A stretch of 64,000 nt of DNA, from NCBI GenBank assembly GCA_002150815.3, contig NDFF03000172.1, forward strand, positions 62,001 through 126,000. The letters run 5' to 3'. Shown here in pieces: positions 22,801 through 35,890 of the stretch. A program made the translations under genes and the position numbers. The notes beneath the pieces were generated by a model. That model did not search any database. It was not told where the DNA came from and worked only from the letters and a program-made list of their open reading frames with translations. How positions within the stretch are numbered: position 1 is the first letter of the stretch; each line of letters begins with the position of its first letter. The DNA comes from Grammothele lineata. Its lineage: Eukaryota > Basidiomycota > Agaricomycetes > Polyporales > Polyporaceae.

Positions 22801-25800
22801 CCACCAATGTCTCGTAGTAACCACGATGCGTGAATGCACGTCCGAAGCCACACCTGCGGAATATCCTACCGGGTTGGCAAGAAACTCGGCTGAGCGCCGA
22901 AAGCCTGGGTGTCCACGCCCCTTTGAGGTCGCGAGCCGAGTTGGGGCCGCGCCCGCCGTACATTGTCCATCGCCCAACGCTCATCCCTCGCTCCATCCCA
23001 AGAACAACGCAAAGAAATTTGCACAATCCGCCTGGGCGCCACAGCGCCCATCGATCGGACCACCTGGCCATCGGCAGCATCACCGCCGACAATCTCCACA
23101 CCCCATCGCCCATCGCCCGACGCCCACACTACGCGCAAGAACCCCCGTCTCCCCACGGCGGGAACAAGGCCAGCACCGTACACGACTCACGACGGCCGAC
23201 CGGAGATGACGACGCTCACTCACCTGGACCGCACTCCCACCGCCGTCGGCACAGTATTGGCCGGGCTCTTGATGCGTACCGGGGGTCCTCTTGAGGCGAA
23301 CAGAGCGGTGGGCGTCCGGCGTCTCATCTACCGGCCTCGCACAGCTGAGGGCGACGCGATCGACCTGGATCCAAACGAGGCCCAGCGTCCTGCCGGCCGC
23401 CGCTGACCGGGCTGGGTCGAAGGTCAGGGCGTAGCTGGCGGACGGACGGGCCATATTAGCCGACTTGGTGGGGTTCCGGGAGGGCCTCGTCGGAATTAGG
23501 CCGACGTGGATTCGTAGGGGGCGATACGCGTTTGGCTATACCGGCTCCTGCGGCCACGCATCGACGTTCGTATTCTATCGCTTCGCAGTCGGCCGAGGTG
23601 CCCAGGCTCAGCTTAGGGGCTGCGGGAGCGACGCCACGGATTGCATCGAGTGATTCATCGGCGGCGAGTGCGGGGTGCGAGGGGAGTAGCGACGGACAGC
23701 GAAGGGGCGGGGCAGCAGACAGCGAAGGGGGCGCGGGGAGGGCAGCCCCGAGAGACTCTGAGAGCAGCCTCTCCAGATGCGGGTGGTTTCCTCGACCAAG
23801 GCAGCGTCAGATGATGCCGCAGGGTGGCATCGTGGAAGCCGTCCTTTGCAATCTTCGCCGAAGGGGAGGCCGCTGTGCGATAGCCGGGTTGAGAAAGATC
23901 CGCTCGGAAACCACCGGGGGACACGTACCCGCGGCGTCGGGACTTCTGGGAAGGCTGGGTTGGGGGCTCCATGGCGCAGAACGGCGATGCCCCCGATCTC
24001 CTCTTCCTCCTCCTCCCCACCACTTTCCTTCCCGTCGGCGAGAAGGTGAGAAGGCAGATGAGGTCGATAAATGCCTGACGACGAGGGATTTAAGCTGTAG
24101 CAGAAGCCGATGTCAGTATGATCAAAGCGACATGCCTGACAGGACGCACATGGACCGCGAACCGCGTCGACGGAGAATCAGGGGAACCGATATACGCTGT
24201 AGCGCGATGTCCCGGCTCGACGACGACAGGTGCCCACAGGCCTTGACACGGGTGCGTACTTGGTATCCCAGCATATGAACATCCGGCCAAAACCCAACGA
24301 GCAAACTACTCACGGCTTGTCCGGACGTCCTCGGAGGTCACCTCAGCTCAGCATCTTGAACAGCTCCTCCCCACCGCCATTCCTTCCTCTGATGAACGCA
24401 CCGCCGGCGAGCTGCCGTGTCGGCAAAGCCGTACACTCCGATCCCATGAGAGTTCCATCGCCTTTGATCATTGCTGCCGGGTCCTTCCATTCGATAATAA
24501 ATCCTTATCGACCGTTGTGAGTACAGTTCTCTCACTAGGCAAATGTCGAGAGACAGCCGAAGCAATCGTTTCAGCTTGAAGAGAGCGTGACGTAGGACGG
24601 GACCGGGTTGAGACGCGAAGGCTATGGCAAATATTACGATAGACGGAGGACGTCGTATCACAATAAGTACCGAGTAAGCACATGCAATCAGCTTCTGCGA
24701 ACGGTCCCAAAGTTCAAGGCCGAATGGACACGGGGGCATGCCGACGGAAGGATGGTTGCTAGAGTCATTGGAAACTTAGACGGGTCGAGGTGAGATTCAG
24801 GCGCGGATTCACGCACCCGTATCATGGTCACGACTATGCAATCCGCTTCCTGAATACGCACGACGAGCGGTGGGGAACTTCAAAGTTTTGCAAGGATTTG
24901 AAAAGCCATTCTTCCCCATTACGATATCTACGGAAGAGTCAGTGTCGTACACCAGTGCTGCGGAGCGGGACCCAGGTTGAGGATCTCGTAGAAAGAGTGT
25001 GTCGTCGTGACTCACCGAGTAATCTACCTATACAACAGCCCCGGATGTTCGTACCCACAGCTCAAAACTACTACACATGAAGTGCCGTCGATAGGACGAC
25101 ACAACGGTGCACAGTAGGACTAAAGTGCGATAGCTCAGCGAAGGGGCGTGAAGATCGCTACCGAACCGACGTACCAAGCAACGCATATACTCCACCACTA
25201 CCAGCGATAGCGCAACCTGAACGCACATATGGAGATGTTCACGGAACGGGTGTTGTTACAGCTGAAGAGCTCGTATGGGTCTCTGATTGGGCCACGATAT
25301 GCATATACTTACCTCCATCCTCGCCAAAATCGTATACGTCCACGCCTGGATGGAAATGTACATGAAAAGGCGGATAGGGCCTCGTCGTGAGCGCAGAAAC
25401 AATCGCAGTAAAGACTTGGCGCGCGAACGCGGTTTCTTCTGCCCATCACAAGCTTCAGATATATCCAAACACGGACACAACACGGATACACTCACCCTTC
25501 GTCTCGGAATCACCCTATCCTGCATTGTTGCGGCATCACGATAACTCTTGACGAACGCTCCATCGCTAGTCTGCAGACAGAAAAGTTCCCCACGCGCGCA
25601 AAGACAAATCACCTCGCAGCATCAGCCCAGGGTGTATGATCCGGGGAACTGAGGTACGTACGGGGCAAAGCCCAGCAGACCGACGTCTTCGGTAGGGTTA
25701 CTCTTCTCCGACTTCGCCACGGCATCTCATGCCTTATGCGCTATTCCTTGCTCGTTCGCGATAGTTTCCCCAGGCATAGAGGTTTTTCAAGGTTAGAAGT

Positions 25801-26299
25801 GGGTTCGAGTAGTGGTACTACAAAGGGAGAAACAGATCGAGGGAAGATAAGTAGAGACGTGAAGGACATCGCACTGCTACATACGTACCACGTAGCATAT
25901 GTAATCGGCATCCACAAGCAATCACAACCTTCACCGCCGCGTATCGACGTGCGCGCACGAGCCAGGCGTCGCTGAAACAGTTGAAAATTTAAGATGCGTT
26001 CAACAGAAGCTGAGGCGCGCATATACACGCCTCTATCACGGTGAAAACTTATTGCCTTCCCTGTCGTTTCTAAAAACCGACGATCCTCGTTGAAACGGCG
26101 TGCCTATAGCGTCTGCGGTATGCAACCACCGCCCGGTCGTTCGCGCTTGCCGAGGACAACACTGCGTTTCCCTCAATTCCAACCGGATGCTTGAAAATTT
26201 CCCCAAGCCATATCCAACGCGCCCATGAGATCCCTACGCCGCATGAGCGAAGTTAGCCCCTTCACCCCCACAAGAAGGAACGATTAAGCGTACCACACC
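16892..26299. other. 9.4-kb gene-free stretch
   Basis: This is mixed-composition sequence with many short conflicting frames and none with a domain signature. I checked the longer ones (18551-18799 +, 19447-19869 +, 21158-21634 -, 22520-23113 -, 22685-23209 +, 23532-24278 +, 24338-24739 -, 25256-25612 -). None links to neighbours through plausible introns. Apart from the tRNA-like relic at 18862-18923, no RNA gene, tandem array or inverted-repeat pair was found by eye. Confidence 0.45.
18862..18923 (-). other. tRNA-Val-like relic (not a functional tRNA)
   Basis: On the minus strand the segment contains GGTTGGTGCACTG, then TTCACAC (a valine CAC anticodon loop) and GTTCGAATCTC (T-arm/B-box), in the order and rough spacing of a tRNA-Val. 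It is about 62 nt instead of about 73. The anticodon stem does not pair, and only four of seven acceptor pairs can be drawn. The match may be a decayed tRNA, a tRNA-derived element fragment or chance. Confidence 0.25.
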
Positions 26300-27286
26300 G
26301 GCTGCGCTCCGCCCGGTGAGAGCGAGAAACAGATAGAACTAGTGGGCGCGCCGACTCCGCCCAGGGAAAATCCGACATCGGCGATGGCGATGTTGAGAAC
26401 CGTGGAACCGTGATGGCGGGCGACGAGAAGGTGATCGTTGCATTGAAAAGAAAATAGCCACATCCCGCGGCGCGTGCAGCGGGGTTGCGGAGGGTAAGTC
26501 GGAGAGAGGCGTCGACGTGGCTGCATGAAGGGACGAGCAAGAGCGTCGGACGTGCAGTCTGCCCTCGCCTTCAGGCTCGCGCTGGGACGACGACGGCAGC
26601 TGCCCGCCTCGCGGAGTTGAACACGTGGCGCCCGCCCGTCAAATTCAATTGGGCAGCCCGGTCCTCGACCGCGACGCCGACGTTGACGCCGAGCCCGCGT
26701 CGGGCGCCGCCTGGCGCCGCGCAGCCCCACGCGATCTCCGATCTAGGGACGCCCGGGGTTCCACCAAGACACCGGTGCCGAAGCGTGCCGAGCGCAGATC
26801 CTGATGGAGGCGCGCGCTCCCGCGCGTCGCGTCACCTCTCTCACCTCTCGCTCAGCGCTCGCCAGCGGCGCGCAGTCAGGCCGCCTCTCTTCGTCCACCG
26901 CGCCCACACCCACGCGCTCCCTCACCTGCAGCAGCAGCAGCAGTCGCCGCACTGGTGCCACCCACGCCCGAGTCCCGACCGCCTTGTTCCCGCTCGGACA
27001 GGCTCGGACGTGACACGTCCCTTCAACGAGGCCCGAGCTGGCCCCGCGGGTGCACATGACGTACGCGGTGGCACCGCGAGCACATGCTCGCGGCGCAAAT
27101 CCGGCAACTGTCGTACAGGCTCGGACGTGCGTCCTGACGGCGCGCGGCGCACTGGCCGCGCACGGACAGCTGCAGACGCGCCTTGGGACACAGGTATCGG
27201 GTTGCAATGGAGGATGGAAGGGGGTGGGTGCTGCGGCAATCGATTCCAATATTCGTGGCACTGGTCGCGGGCGTCGTGCGGGTCTG

Positions 27287-27318
27287 CCAATCCAATCCAA
27301 TCCAATCCAATCCAATCT
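27287..27318. repeat. (CCAAT)n microsatellite
   Basis: Six consecutive pentamers CCAAT are present, and a partial copy recurs shortly after (about 27322-27333). Confidence 0.8.
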
Positions 27319-30300
27319 ACTGGCAATCCAATCCGCGGTACGTACCTCAGTACTGTCTCCCCAGCCCGAGGACTCCCTGCTCCTGCCACCGAAACTGATT
27401 GAGAGTAAGGCCCAGATCCGTGCGACCGCCCACCCAGCTAGGGTCCGTCCACATCGCGCCTTACCTGACTCGCCTCGAGCCCCTGCCTCCCAGCCACCGG
27501 CCATTCCACGTCTTCCACCCTCCTCTTCCACACAGCCGGGCTCTCCTCGACCCGCCACGCGCCCTCGGATTCGCGCGTCACGCTGACGTCCGCGCACGCA
27601 CGCACGCACCCCCCCAACGCCAACGCCAATGTCAATCCCCCTTCCTGAGTCCCTCGAGCTCCCCCGCCGATCGCCCTCCCATGCCTCGCTCGCCACGTCG
27701 CCCCACCCTGCCTTATCGGGCCCTGCATTTCGCGCTCCGCGGCGCGGACAGGTGGAAGGGAAGATCCCCTCCCCCCGTGTCGTGCGCTGTCGAGCGTCGA
27801 GCGAGCAAGCTCCTGCCGAGCCCCGGGAGCCCGGACGCGCGCCGGACGCGAACGAGTACGACAAGTCGCCGGGCGGGCGGCGTCGAAACTCGGGAGTCGA
27901 GTACTGTGCTCGAGAGTCGAGGACGTGCATGTGGCCGCTGAGCCGATCCCGTGGGCAAGCCCGCGCAGGCTCCCTCCCGTCGGGCGGTGGCGCGGGCTTC
28001 GGGCTCGTCGTGACGTCGCGTGTGCGCCCCCACCATCGCCAGTGCCGCCGCCACTTCCCGGCCGCGATGAGGCGGGGTCCGGGGCGGGGGTGGCGGAGGG
28101 TGATGAGGTCTGAAGACGTCGGGGCAGCTGCATGATGCGCGGCAGCATGGCAAGACAAAAGCGAACGAACGAACGCGGGCGTGCAGCTAGACAGTGGACG
28201 TCGCGAGACGTTTCTGGGGCGCAGCGCGGCGCGCGTACGGTGGATGTACGATCAAAGCTACGCCGACAGCTGGCTACGCATACCCGCGCGCCATACGCAC
28301 TCGTCTCGCGCACGCGGCGGGCATCGGCGGACGAGCGCCCCGCCCTTCCTTTGGCACGCCCCCGTCCACGCTCTCGCCCCGCGCGCGGGGCCAGCGATCG
28401 CCAGGGAACGTTCCGTGCCCCCACCCACGGCCATGGAGCGGCTTCTAATTCCCCGCCATTAACGTTGGGATGGGATTACCTCTCCCCTGGGATCGATCCT
28501 CCGGAGACCGGAAGCGAGCGAGAGGGGGCGTCCCGCTTTCCCCTCCCGGTCCTAGCCCCGGTCTTCAGAATCTCCCCGCGCCCCCGGCCGGTCAATGATG
28601 CCCAGCCTGCCCTGCAGATGCACTAATTGCCAACGGGGAGAGGCACGATGCGCAGTACTACTAGTTCTTGCGCTAGTACTTACCGGACGCAGCGCAGGCG
28701 CAGGCGCAGGGCCCCGCGCGCGTCACCAAGTCTTCACTGCATCCGAGGACGACCCGCGTCGAGGTATGGCTCCGAACATATCGCACCGCGCCGACATGCT
28801 CAATGAAGAACAGCATCCGAGCGAGGATCCTCGCCCGCGCATTCCGCCGATGACGACGGAAGAAGGGCGGCCTGTGCCACGGGCCTGCGGCACTCCCTCG
28901 AGCTCCTCCTTCGCCTTCGCCTTCTCCAGGCTCCTGGGCTTTCCCTAGCCCTGCGCCCGCCCGCGTCACCTTCGGACTCGTGGATATGGCTGTCCCCCGC
29001 GGACGCCACTCGTCTTCTCGCCCCAGCCGGCGGCGGCGGTTGGCTGCAGCAAGCAGCAGCGGTATCCGCATCGTGCCTCGCGAAGCCGTCGCGACTAGTA
29101 CAACGATACTTGGACGTACGCATATAGCACATCCACCCTGCACCGCTCCGCGCCGCATCGCGCCGAGCTGACCAGAACGTCTCCCAGGTCCTCCCCGCGT
29201 CCACTTCCGCATTCACCTCCGCCGACGCGCCGCGGCCGATCGCGCTTCCAAATCCAATCCGATCCAGCCCAGACAATGTCCGCCTTCTGCGCCCGAGCCC
29301 GCGCCCGCGCGTTCGACATCTCGACGTCGATGTGCCTTCCCCAGCTACCCCTTCGCTCTTCGCCTTTTGTCCCTCGTCCTTCGTCCTTCGCTCTTCTGCA
29401 GCTGTACATCGCCTTCACTCGCAGAGGGAGAGTTCCGGACGCCTATCCGGGGACCCGCGCGCGAGAACAAGGGCAAGGGCGGGCGCAGCTAGGCTACTAG
29501 CTAGCTGGCTGCGGGGCTTCTGCTCGCCTCCTCGCGCCGCCGGCACTTCGCCCCGCCCCGCCTCCCGCACGTCCGCACTTCCACAGTCGAAGCATGAACA
29601 GTACGGGCCTGGGTTTGCGCACCGACTGCTGCGCCCCCGCCCTGGCCGCATCGATGTCCACCGCTCCGCCACTCTGAACCCCGCGCGCCGCGCTCTTGGC
29701 ACTCCGATCGCGAGGCAAACATCGCGTCAATCGAGCGAATACGCTCCCGCCTCCGCAGAATAGCGTCGCCGCGATGCGCGATGAAAGACGTACAATACCG
29801 CGCGGCGCGCCCTCTGCCCTCTTACGTCGACTCTTGTTCTGTGCGTGGACGCGCCGCGGCGCTCCCGGGGAGACCTGCCACTTAGCACTCACGCTCGCGC
29901 GGCGTGCGGCGCGCGGGATCTGCGCCCGCGCGCCTCTCCCCCTACCCGTGCGCGCATCATGCATCCGCACCAGTATCCGTATGTGTACGGCGAGTACACA
30001 CCGCACGGAGACATAGCGACTCGCGCGCCGTCGGCGCCGGCGGGGCGAACGCCTATTTGCCACTTGATGTAATAGCGGCGCGCCGCGCGAACGCGCGAAC
30101 CTCGATCGCGACATACGCACAACGTCGAATACAAGGCCGAAGTCGAACGCGTTGAACTCAAACCGGATCTCGAACGGGCCTGGGGGGATACGCCGGGGAG
30201 CCGCCGGCCCTGTCCCCCCCCAACTGCTCCCTGCTCCCTGCTCCCGGCCCTCTGTACTCCGCTCCCTACTCCCCATGCCGCGCCGCGCCGCGGAGTGCCG

Positions 30301-30894
30301 CGCTCCTCTGCAAATCCGGGATCCGCCCCATCCCTCCCGTTTCTACTTTCCGTTTAGAGGTACGCACCTCCGCCCGCTCTGATGCCTATTCGACGTGCAC
30401 ACGTACACCACCGATCGCGCCGCGGAGCGTCCGTCCCCGGTGGTAGGGTCTCCCAAACCCTGGGAGGCTGGGGTACCGGGACGGCCCGCGCGGACCCGTC
30501 TGTACTGTATGTCGAGTTCAGTCCTTCTACACGCGGGCGCGGATGCAGGAAGGGTGGGCGAGCGGGCGCGCAGTAGCTATCGCGCGCCCGTGCGCCCACC
30601 GTCCTATCCACGTCTCACATCTGCATCCGCATCTACAATACGCAACACGCACCGCGCGCACCATCCTCCAGGGGCGGGACACAATTGTACGTTACTATGC
30701 CGCCACAATACCCAAAAGCGACTCCAGCCTTCCACGTCCACGCGCTGCGCTGCGCCGCGGATCCTCTCCCCGTGCCACGCCGTGCCGTGCGCTGCCGCCC
30801 TTGTGGGCGGGTTGGTCTTCTTCGCCTTCTTCGTCGTCGCCTTCGCCTTTTGTTTTCTTGGGCGCGCAGGGGTATCGACGTTCTCCCACACACC

Positions 30895-31610
30895 GCATCC
30901 TGGACACACAGAACCGCCTGCACAAGGGTTCGAGCGCGGGCGCGGGCGCGCCGAGCATCCGTATGCCGTTTACGGGATTTGCTGGATTGTCGTTTTTCAG
31001 TTCTCGGTTTTCTAGATTCAATTCGCGAGCTTGTGGGCGCGAGCGCGGGAGCGCGGGAGTGCGGTAGTGTGCGGCGCGCCGGCGGCGATCCGAGTCTTGA
31101 CTCTCGAAATTGAGATTGGCAGTATCTCGGGGTCGTGGCGCGTGACCTGCGCGCCTTTTGTCTCCTCGCAGTGAGTATCGTCGCGCTCCCATACACTGCC
31201 CTACGGACACACACAACCACCTGAACAAGGGGAGCACCTTCGAGCCGCGCATCGCCGTTTGCCAGATTCTCGCGCGTGTGGGCGCGCGCGCGGGCCACGG
31301 GGAGCTCGAGATGGCGTATTCTCTGATCACGAGAAGAACTCCTATACCCTTTCGCCCGCCACTTCCTCCCGTCGAGCGTCGACGTTTCGTTATCGTTTCC
31401 TTCTTTCAATCTTCCTCTTTCTTCTGCGCACTGCATACGCATACCGGGGACGCACCGCCCTTCTGCCACTCTACCCCCAGCCCTCTTCCTGTGGACCGGG
31501 CTGTGGAATGTGGAGCGTTGCTCGTTCTTCGGAACTTGCGAGTGGCTTCGAGCCGCGTAAGTATCGCCGTTTGCGGGATTTTCGCGCGTGCGCGGGGCGC
31601 TGGGAGATAC
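30895..31610 (+). repeat. diverged repeat units of roughly 300 bp
   Basis: Three stretches share the same ordered words. Near 30905, 31205 and (partly) 31535 one sees ACACAGAACC or ACACACAACCACCTG, then ACAAGGG, TTCGAGC(C)GCG, GCCGTTT(A/G)C followed by GGATT or AGATT, and GCGCGTG. The units are strongly diverged and carry no open frame in common. They may be an old tandem duplication or copies of one decayed element. Confidence 0.4.
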
Positions 31611-32399
31611 GTATCTGATACCTCCTTTTGTGAGGCTGTGAGGAGGGGAGGTGGGAGATGGGCGCGCAAGTCAGTGTAGAGTAGGGGTTGCCCGTTCCTC
31701 CTCGCTGCCTGAGTTCGTATTGTGGTGCGACTGTGGTATTTCCTCGTCCGCATCGGCGCGGGTTCATGCTCATCGGCGCGCATGATATCCCCCACTGAGA
31801 TACGGATATGTCACTTACGGATATGTTACTCGCTTCCGCTAATCCCCTAGGTCTTCCCGCGGTCCCGCGTCCTGCCAGGAGTCCCTATGCAGATCCCGAA
31901 TTCAGGATTCAGAGTTCATAATTACGAATCCCGCTCCACACGCGCTCGAAGTGCCGCAGTACGTACCGCGTCTGGAATCGAGTCGATGTACTTACACATA
32001 ATATGTGGTCAGATTTCTTGGTCCCCGATGGTAGAGCAGCCCGCACGCGCGCGACCATACAACGCTCTCCTAAGAAGCCTGAGGCTGAGAGGCATTCGGC
32101 ATTGAACCCATCTAGCCCCTGGGGACCAAGGGCTCGGGATCATCGAAATCCGGATAGCGATGCATGCTCGCGCTTGCGCTCTGGTGCTATCGCCTGCAGA
32201 TGTCGTCTCCACCCGGGTCGTACTGGCGTTCCGTCGCTCGACTCGGAGCTTCAAGATTCGATCGTCCTAGGTTTCGAGGTTTCCTTAAAGAACCGAGACC
32301 GGCGGGGTCCACAAGAGACGCCCTGGGCCCGTGGTACTAGATTTCCACATATTCCCACTCTCGATGTCACTCGCTATCCCGGCATCACGATTCACATTA

Positions 32400-32446
32400 T
32401 CACTCCCGAGTATACACTGTTTAAATCAGAGTATACTCGGGAGTGA
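32400..32446. repeat. perfect inverted repeat, 16-bp arms with 15-nt loop
   Basis: The left arm TCACTCCCGAGTATAC (32400-32415) is exactly matched by the right arm GTATACTCGGGAGTGA (32431-32446) around an AT-rich loop. No gene is adjacent. It could be a small folded element, a cruciform-forming site or the fused ends of a decayed transposon. Confidence 0.75.
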
Positions 32447-34718
32447 AGATGCGCGTACTGACAGCGGACACAATCAAGTAAACACATTTACGATTCGCCG
32501 AGTCGCAGGCACGCGCTCACACGGCGGGGATCGCGCAGTGTGAGCGCGAGTCGGACGCAACAGTAACAAGTGGCGGAAAACAGGGAAAACAAGGGGGCGA
32601 GAACGTGATCCATCATGGAAAGAAGGATGGATGCAATAGCTGCGGGATACAATAAAACGATATGACGTTACGACGTTCTGGCGGGGACGAGAGTCAGGCG
32701 ACGGGGCAGGTGGAAGCCTGACCTGAGGCCCTCCGGGCGCGTTCGAGCTTCGGGCTCGGACTCGGATTCGGAGTCGGTCGGGGCTCGGTGTTCGGTGTTG
32801 CTACAACCAGGCGAACTCGCCTGCGAGCTGCCAAGAAGTGCGTATGTGTATGGCATGGGCGCGCGCGCGTGCACACAGTAGGCACACACACGTCCTTGGA
32901 CCTTGTACCAGCACAGTATTGTGGTCGCACGGACACGAGTGCGGACGCGGGCGCGGGCGCGGGGATGGAGACGGGAGAAGCCCTGATACGCCCCCACGAA
33001 TCCATTAAAGCTCATTACACATTAACGTATTCGTATTCCAGACGAGGATCCCCGCCCCCATGATCCCCTGGGTCGCCGATCATAGCGACAATCCCGCCCC
33101 TTGCCGTCACCGTCCGGGTCCCATGGCCGGGTATGGGCGCGGGTACGGGGGGCGGATGCAGTGGAGTACGAGAGCTCTGAGCATGGGCGCGATCTATATC
33201 CGGGCGTGTGGGATCTGGATCAAACGCAAACCCTGCGTGGACGTCTGTCCACCCGGCGGTGAGGACGTCTTGGTGTTTTGGGTAGGTAGAAAGGGCGTGG
33301 AGGGTCACATACGGGCTGTGGGCAGTACCAGTGAGAGTATCGGGATACAGGGAAGTGAGGTGAGGCGAGGTGAGGTGAAGTTGGACGAAGTGGAACCCGA
33401 CGCAATAGGACGAACTTTACGGGACGAGATCGAACGCGTGCGGATGAGATACGTACGTATGTACAGTAACTGCAGGCTGCAGATAGGCCTGCCAACTGGC
33501 TCTAGCACTCAGTCTCCGACCCAGTGGCAGGGGCGGGCTCCGCTCATGTCCGCCCTCGCGTCCTCAAGCTCCTCATCTTGCTCGTTCTCCGCCACCGCCG
33601 CCGCCTTCCGCGCGTGTGTCCTCATAAAAGCCTTAGCGCAAAGCAAGGCGAGACTGAGACGCACGCGGGCCGATCCAGAGCCAGCGCGATCTCCGCCTCT
33701 GCCTCCGCCTTCGCCTCCGCCGCGCGTTCGTTCCCCGCTCCTACGCCCCGGGCCCCCGCTCAGGCCGCGCGCACGTTCGTAGCTCGGGCGCATGTTGGGA
33801 TCCCAAGGCGCTCGCGCTTGCCAACGCCATGGAGCCCTAGTTCTCCCCCATAGCTAGTAGCGCGGCGGTGAAGCGCGGTGGACGCGAGGCGGACCCAGCG
33901 CGGCTGGGGGGGGGTGGGGCGCGCGGGCACGGTTCAAGCTTTCAAGCTTCGACGTTTGAACGTTCGATGTTCGCGGTCGGTTTTTGGCTCTGGCTCTGGC
34001 TCTTGGGGGCTTTGAGCGGGCGGGTGGGACGAGGGGGGGTGAGGGGGCGAGAGGGCCGACGAGCCCGAGGGCCGGCGCGAGTCGCCCGGGTGGCGCGCGG
34101 ACCGTGGGCCGTGGACTGTGGACCGCGGTGGATGGGGCGGGGTGCGGAGTGCGGAGTGTGGCGGGCCCTTGCAGCTGTCATCTCGCATGCGCAAGTGTCC
34201 TGTATCGTACCGCCTACAATACCTACTTACGCGAATCCCGAATTCCAAGCCCAGACTCCGAATCCAAATCCGAAACCGACCCCGAATTCGAATCCGAACG
34301 GCCCGCGATTCGCAGCGCGCGCAGACTGCAGTGCGCAAAGCTACCCTCCCTCCGGGCCTCGCCCAGAACTCTGAAGAGATGTCGTAGTAAAGGCCTCCCA
34401 CGCCTCCAGACACAGTAGCACATGCACGACAGAGCTCGAGCGATCGCCCCCTCGCGGCGCCGTGTGTATGAGCACGCCACCGACAGGCTCGCGTCGCGCT
34501 CACGACACGCGAGCGGGCGATCACGATACATGCCCCATAGTCCTCACTCGCCCGCTCGCCCTTCCGTAAGCCGTAAGCCACGGTGCGCAAGCCGTCACAA
34601 TCACAATCACAATAAAACCGACTCTGCCGGCGCGAGGAGCCCGAGCCAGACTTACGTTGCCGGCATGGGGCATCCGCTGCGTGGTCCACGGCCCATGCAT
34701 GGGCGAGCGGATGGACCG

Positions 34719-34750
34719 TCCGAATCCGAATCCGAATCCGAATCCGAATC
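34719..34750. repeat. (TCCGAA)n microsatellite
   Basis: Five tandem hexamers are followed by degenerate copies up to about 34765. Similar degenerate TCCGAA/TTCGGA words are scattered at 32750-32790 and 34230-34310. Confidence 0.75.
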
Positions 34751-34885
34751 CGAGTGCGAATCCGAGAGAACGGTTGAGCCTATCTCGCTCGCGCGGTTTT
34801 GCGTTTTGCTTCCGCGAGGCGTCGCCGGTCGGGATGAGGGCGTGGGGGGAGCCTGAGAGGGCCTGGGCGCACGTACGCCCGCGTC

Positions 34886-34900
34886 ATAGCTTAGGTACAC
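34886..34900. repeat. left 15-bp target-site duplication of the LINE
   Basis: ATAGCTTAGGTACAC is repeated exactly at 35876-35890, directly after the A tail. Confidence 0.93.
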
Positions 34901-35625
34901 TCCACATCTCCTACTGCCCATCCCACGTCGGTGTTCGCGAGAACGAGTCGGTCGACCTTCTCGTCGGCCAGACCTCGAACTCGACGCGACGAGGCGTCGC
35001 CCTCAGGGAACCCATTCCCGAATCGATCTCCTGGTCCCGCGCCAACTCCGCCCAGAACATGACGGCGGAGTGGAACAAGGAGGCGCAGGCGAAAGGGCAC
35101 AACGCGTACTTCGGACGCGACTATCCCCGCCACAAGGCGTTCTGCACACTCGCCCACAAGGGCGCGCGCATCCCGATCAAGCAGGTCGGCCGCAGCGCCA
35201 CCCTCACCGCCCGCACCATTCGGTGCCTCACGGGCCACGCCCCGACCGGCGAGTACGCGCGACGCATCCGTCGAGATGAGTCGCACGCACGGTGCTGGTG
35301 CTTCGCCACCACAAGCCAGGCCGAGGCCAAGGAGGCCGGGCGCGCGTGGTACTATGTCCCCGGGCTGGCGCAGTGGGCCCACACCCGCGACCACACCCTC
35401 TTCCGCTGCGCATGGTACCAGCGCCGCTTCCAGGCGGCGAGCTGGGAGGCGCTCCTCCGCGAACTCGACCCCTTCCCTAAAATCACTGACTTCCTACAGG
35501 ACAACCCTACTGCGTTCACCTTCGCAGATCAGCCCGTCCCCGAGACGGAGCTGTGGAGACCGCTCGTTCCCCCGGGCCTCCACACCGGCGCTGGCCTCTG
35601 CCGCGTCTACTTCGCTAGCGACTGA
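34900..35625 (+). pseudogene. 3' fragment of LINE ORF2 (end of RNase H domain plus C-terminal zinc-knuckle-like region)
   Basis: The frame is open without start from the insertion boundary to TGA at 35623-35625 (about 241 residues). It opens with the last motif of a retroelement RNase H domain, CPSHVGVRENESVDLLVG, which keeps the His and Asp. It continues with a basic region and a Cys/His cluster typical of the C-terminus of fungal LINEs (CWCF, then TRDHTLFRCAWYQRRF). Reverse transcriptase and endonuclease parts are absent because of 5' truncation, so this copy cannot move by itself. No frameshift or stop breaks the fragment. The fungal Tad1-like group is a likely home, though the clade cannot be fixed from the fragment. 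Confidence 0.85.
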
Positions 35626-35875
35626 TTTACGTTTCGTGACCGCGCTCGGACGCCTCCTATTTATTCCCCCTCCCGTTCCGGGTTTCTTTCCAGTTCGTTC
35701 GCCGCCACCGTGATGTTCGTTTCTCCTCGTCTACCCTGCTGCTAAGTCTCGCACTCAGTAGCATTATTTAATGGGCTTCGGCCCCGCCCGCCCTGGCCCT
35801 GCCGCGGGTCCCGTCATGTACGATGTATCGAAAGTAGGGGATACAACACGTTATTCGATTCAAAAAAAAAAAAAA
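34901..35875 (+). mobile_element. 5'-truncated non-LTR retrotransposon (LINE) insertion
   Basis: The insertion is about 975 bp. It consists of the 3' end of an ORF2-type coding region, a 3' UTR of about 235 bp and a tail of about 14 A (35862-35875). Perfect 15-bp direct repeats bound it on both sides. This is the full signature of target-primed reverse transcription with 5' truncation. The intact frame, clean A tail and identical duplications point to a recent event. It landed in the GC-rich repeat region between the two C2H2 genes and disrupts no gene I can recognise. Confidence 0.93.
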
Positions 35876-35890
35876 ATAGCTTAGGTACAC
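35876..35890. repeat. right 15-bp target-site duplication of the LINE
   Basis: It is an exact copy of 34886-34900, immediately after the poly(A) run. Confidence 0.93.

Larger units (their letters stand above)
26300..34885. other. GC-rich, repeat-laden region without genes
   Basis: From about 26.3 kb the sequence becomes strongly GC-rich, so nearly every frame is open for long stretches on both strands (for example 26743-28158 -, 27438-28424 -, 30633-31469 -). The frames are Arg/Ala/Pro-rich, overlap in up to four frames and have no domains, so they are best read as composition artefacts. The region holds simple repeats (CCAAT at 27287-27318, TCCGAA at 34719-34750), diverged larger repeats (about 30895-31610) and a 16-bp-arm hairpin (32400-32446). 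Confidence 0.5.

Noticed and set aside
26485..28626. Frames of 305-471 aa on both strands
   Set aside because: They lie in very GC-rich sequence where all frames stay open. Composition is Arg/Ala/Pro and the frames conflict on both strands.
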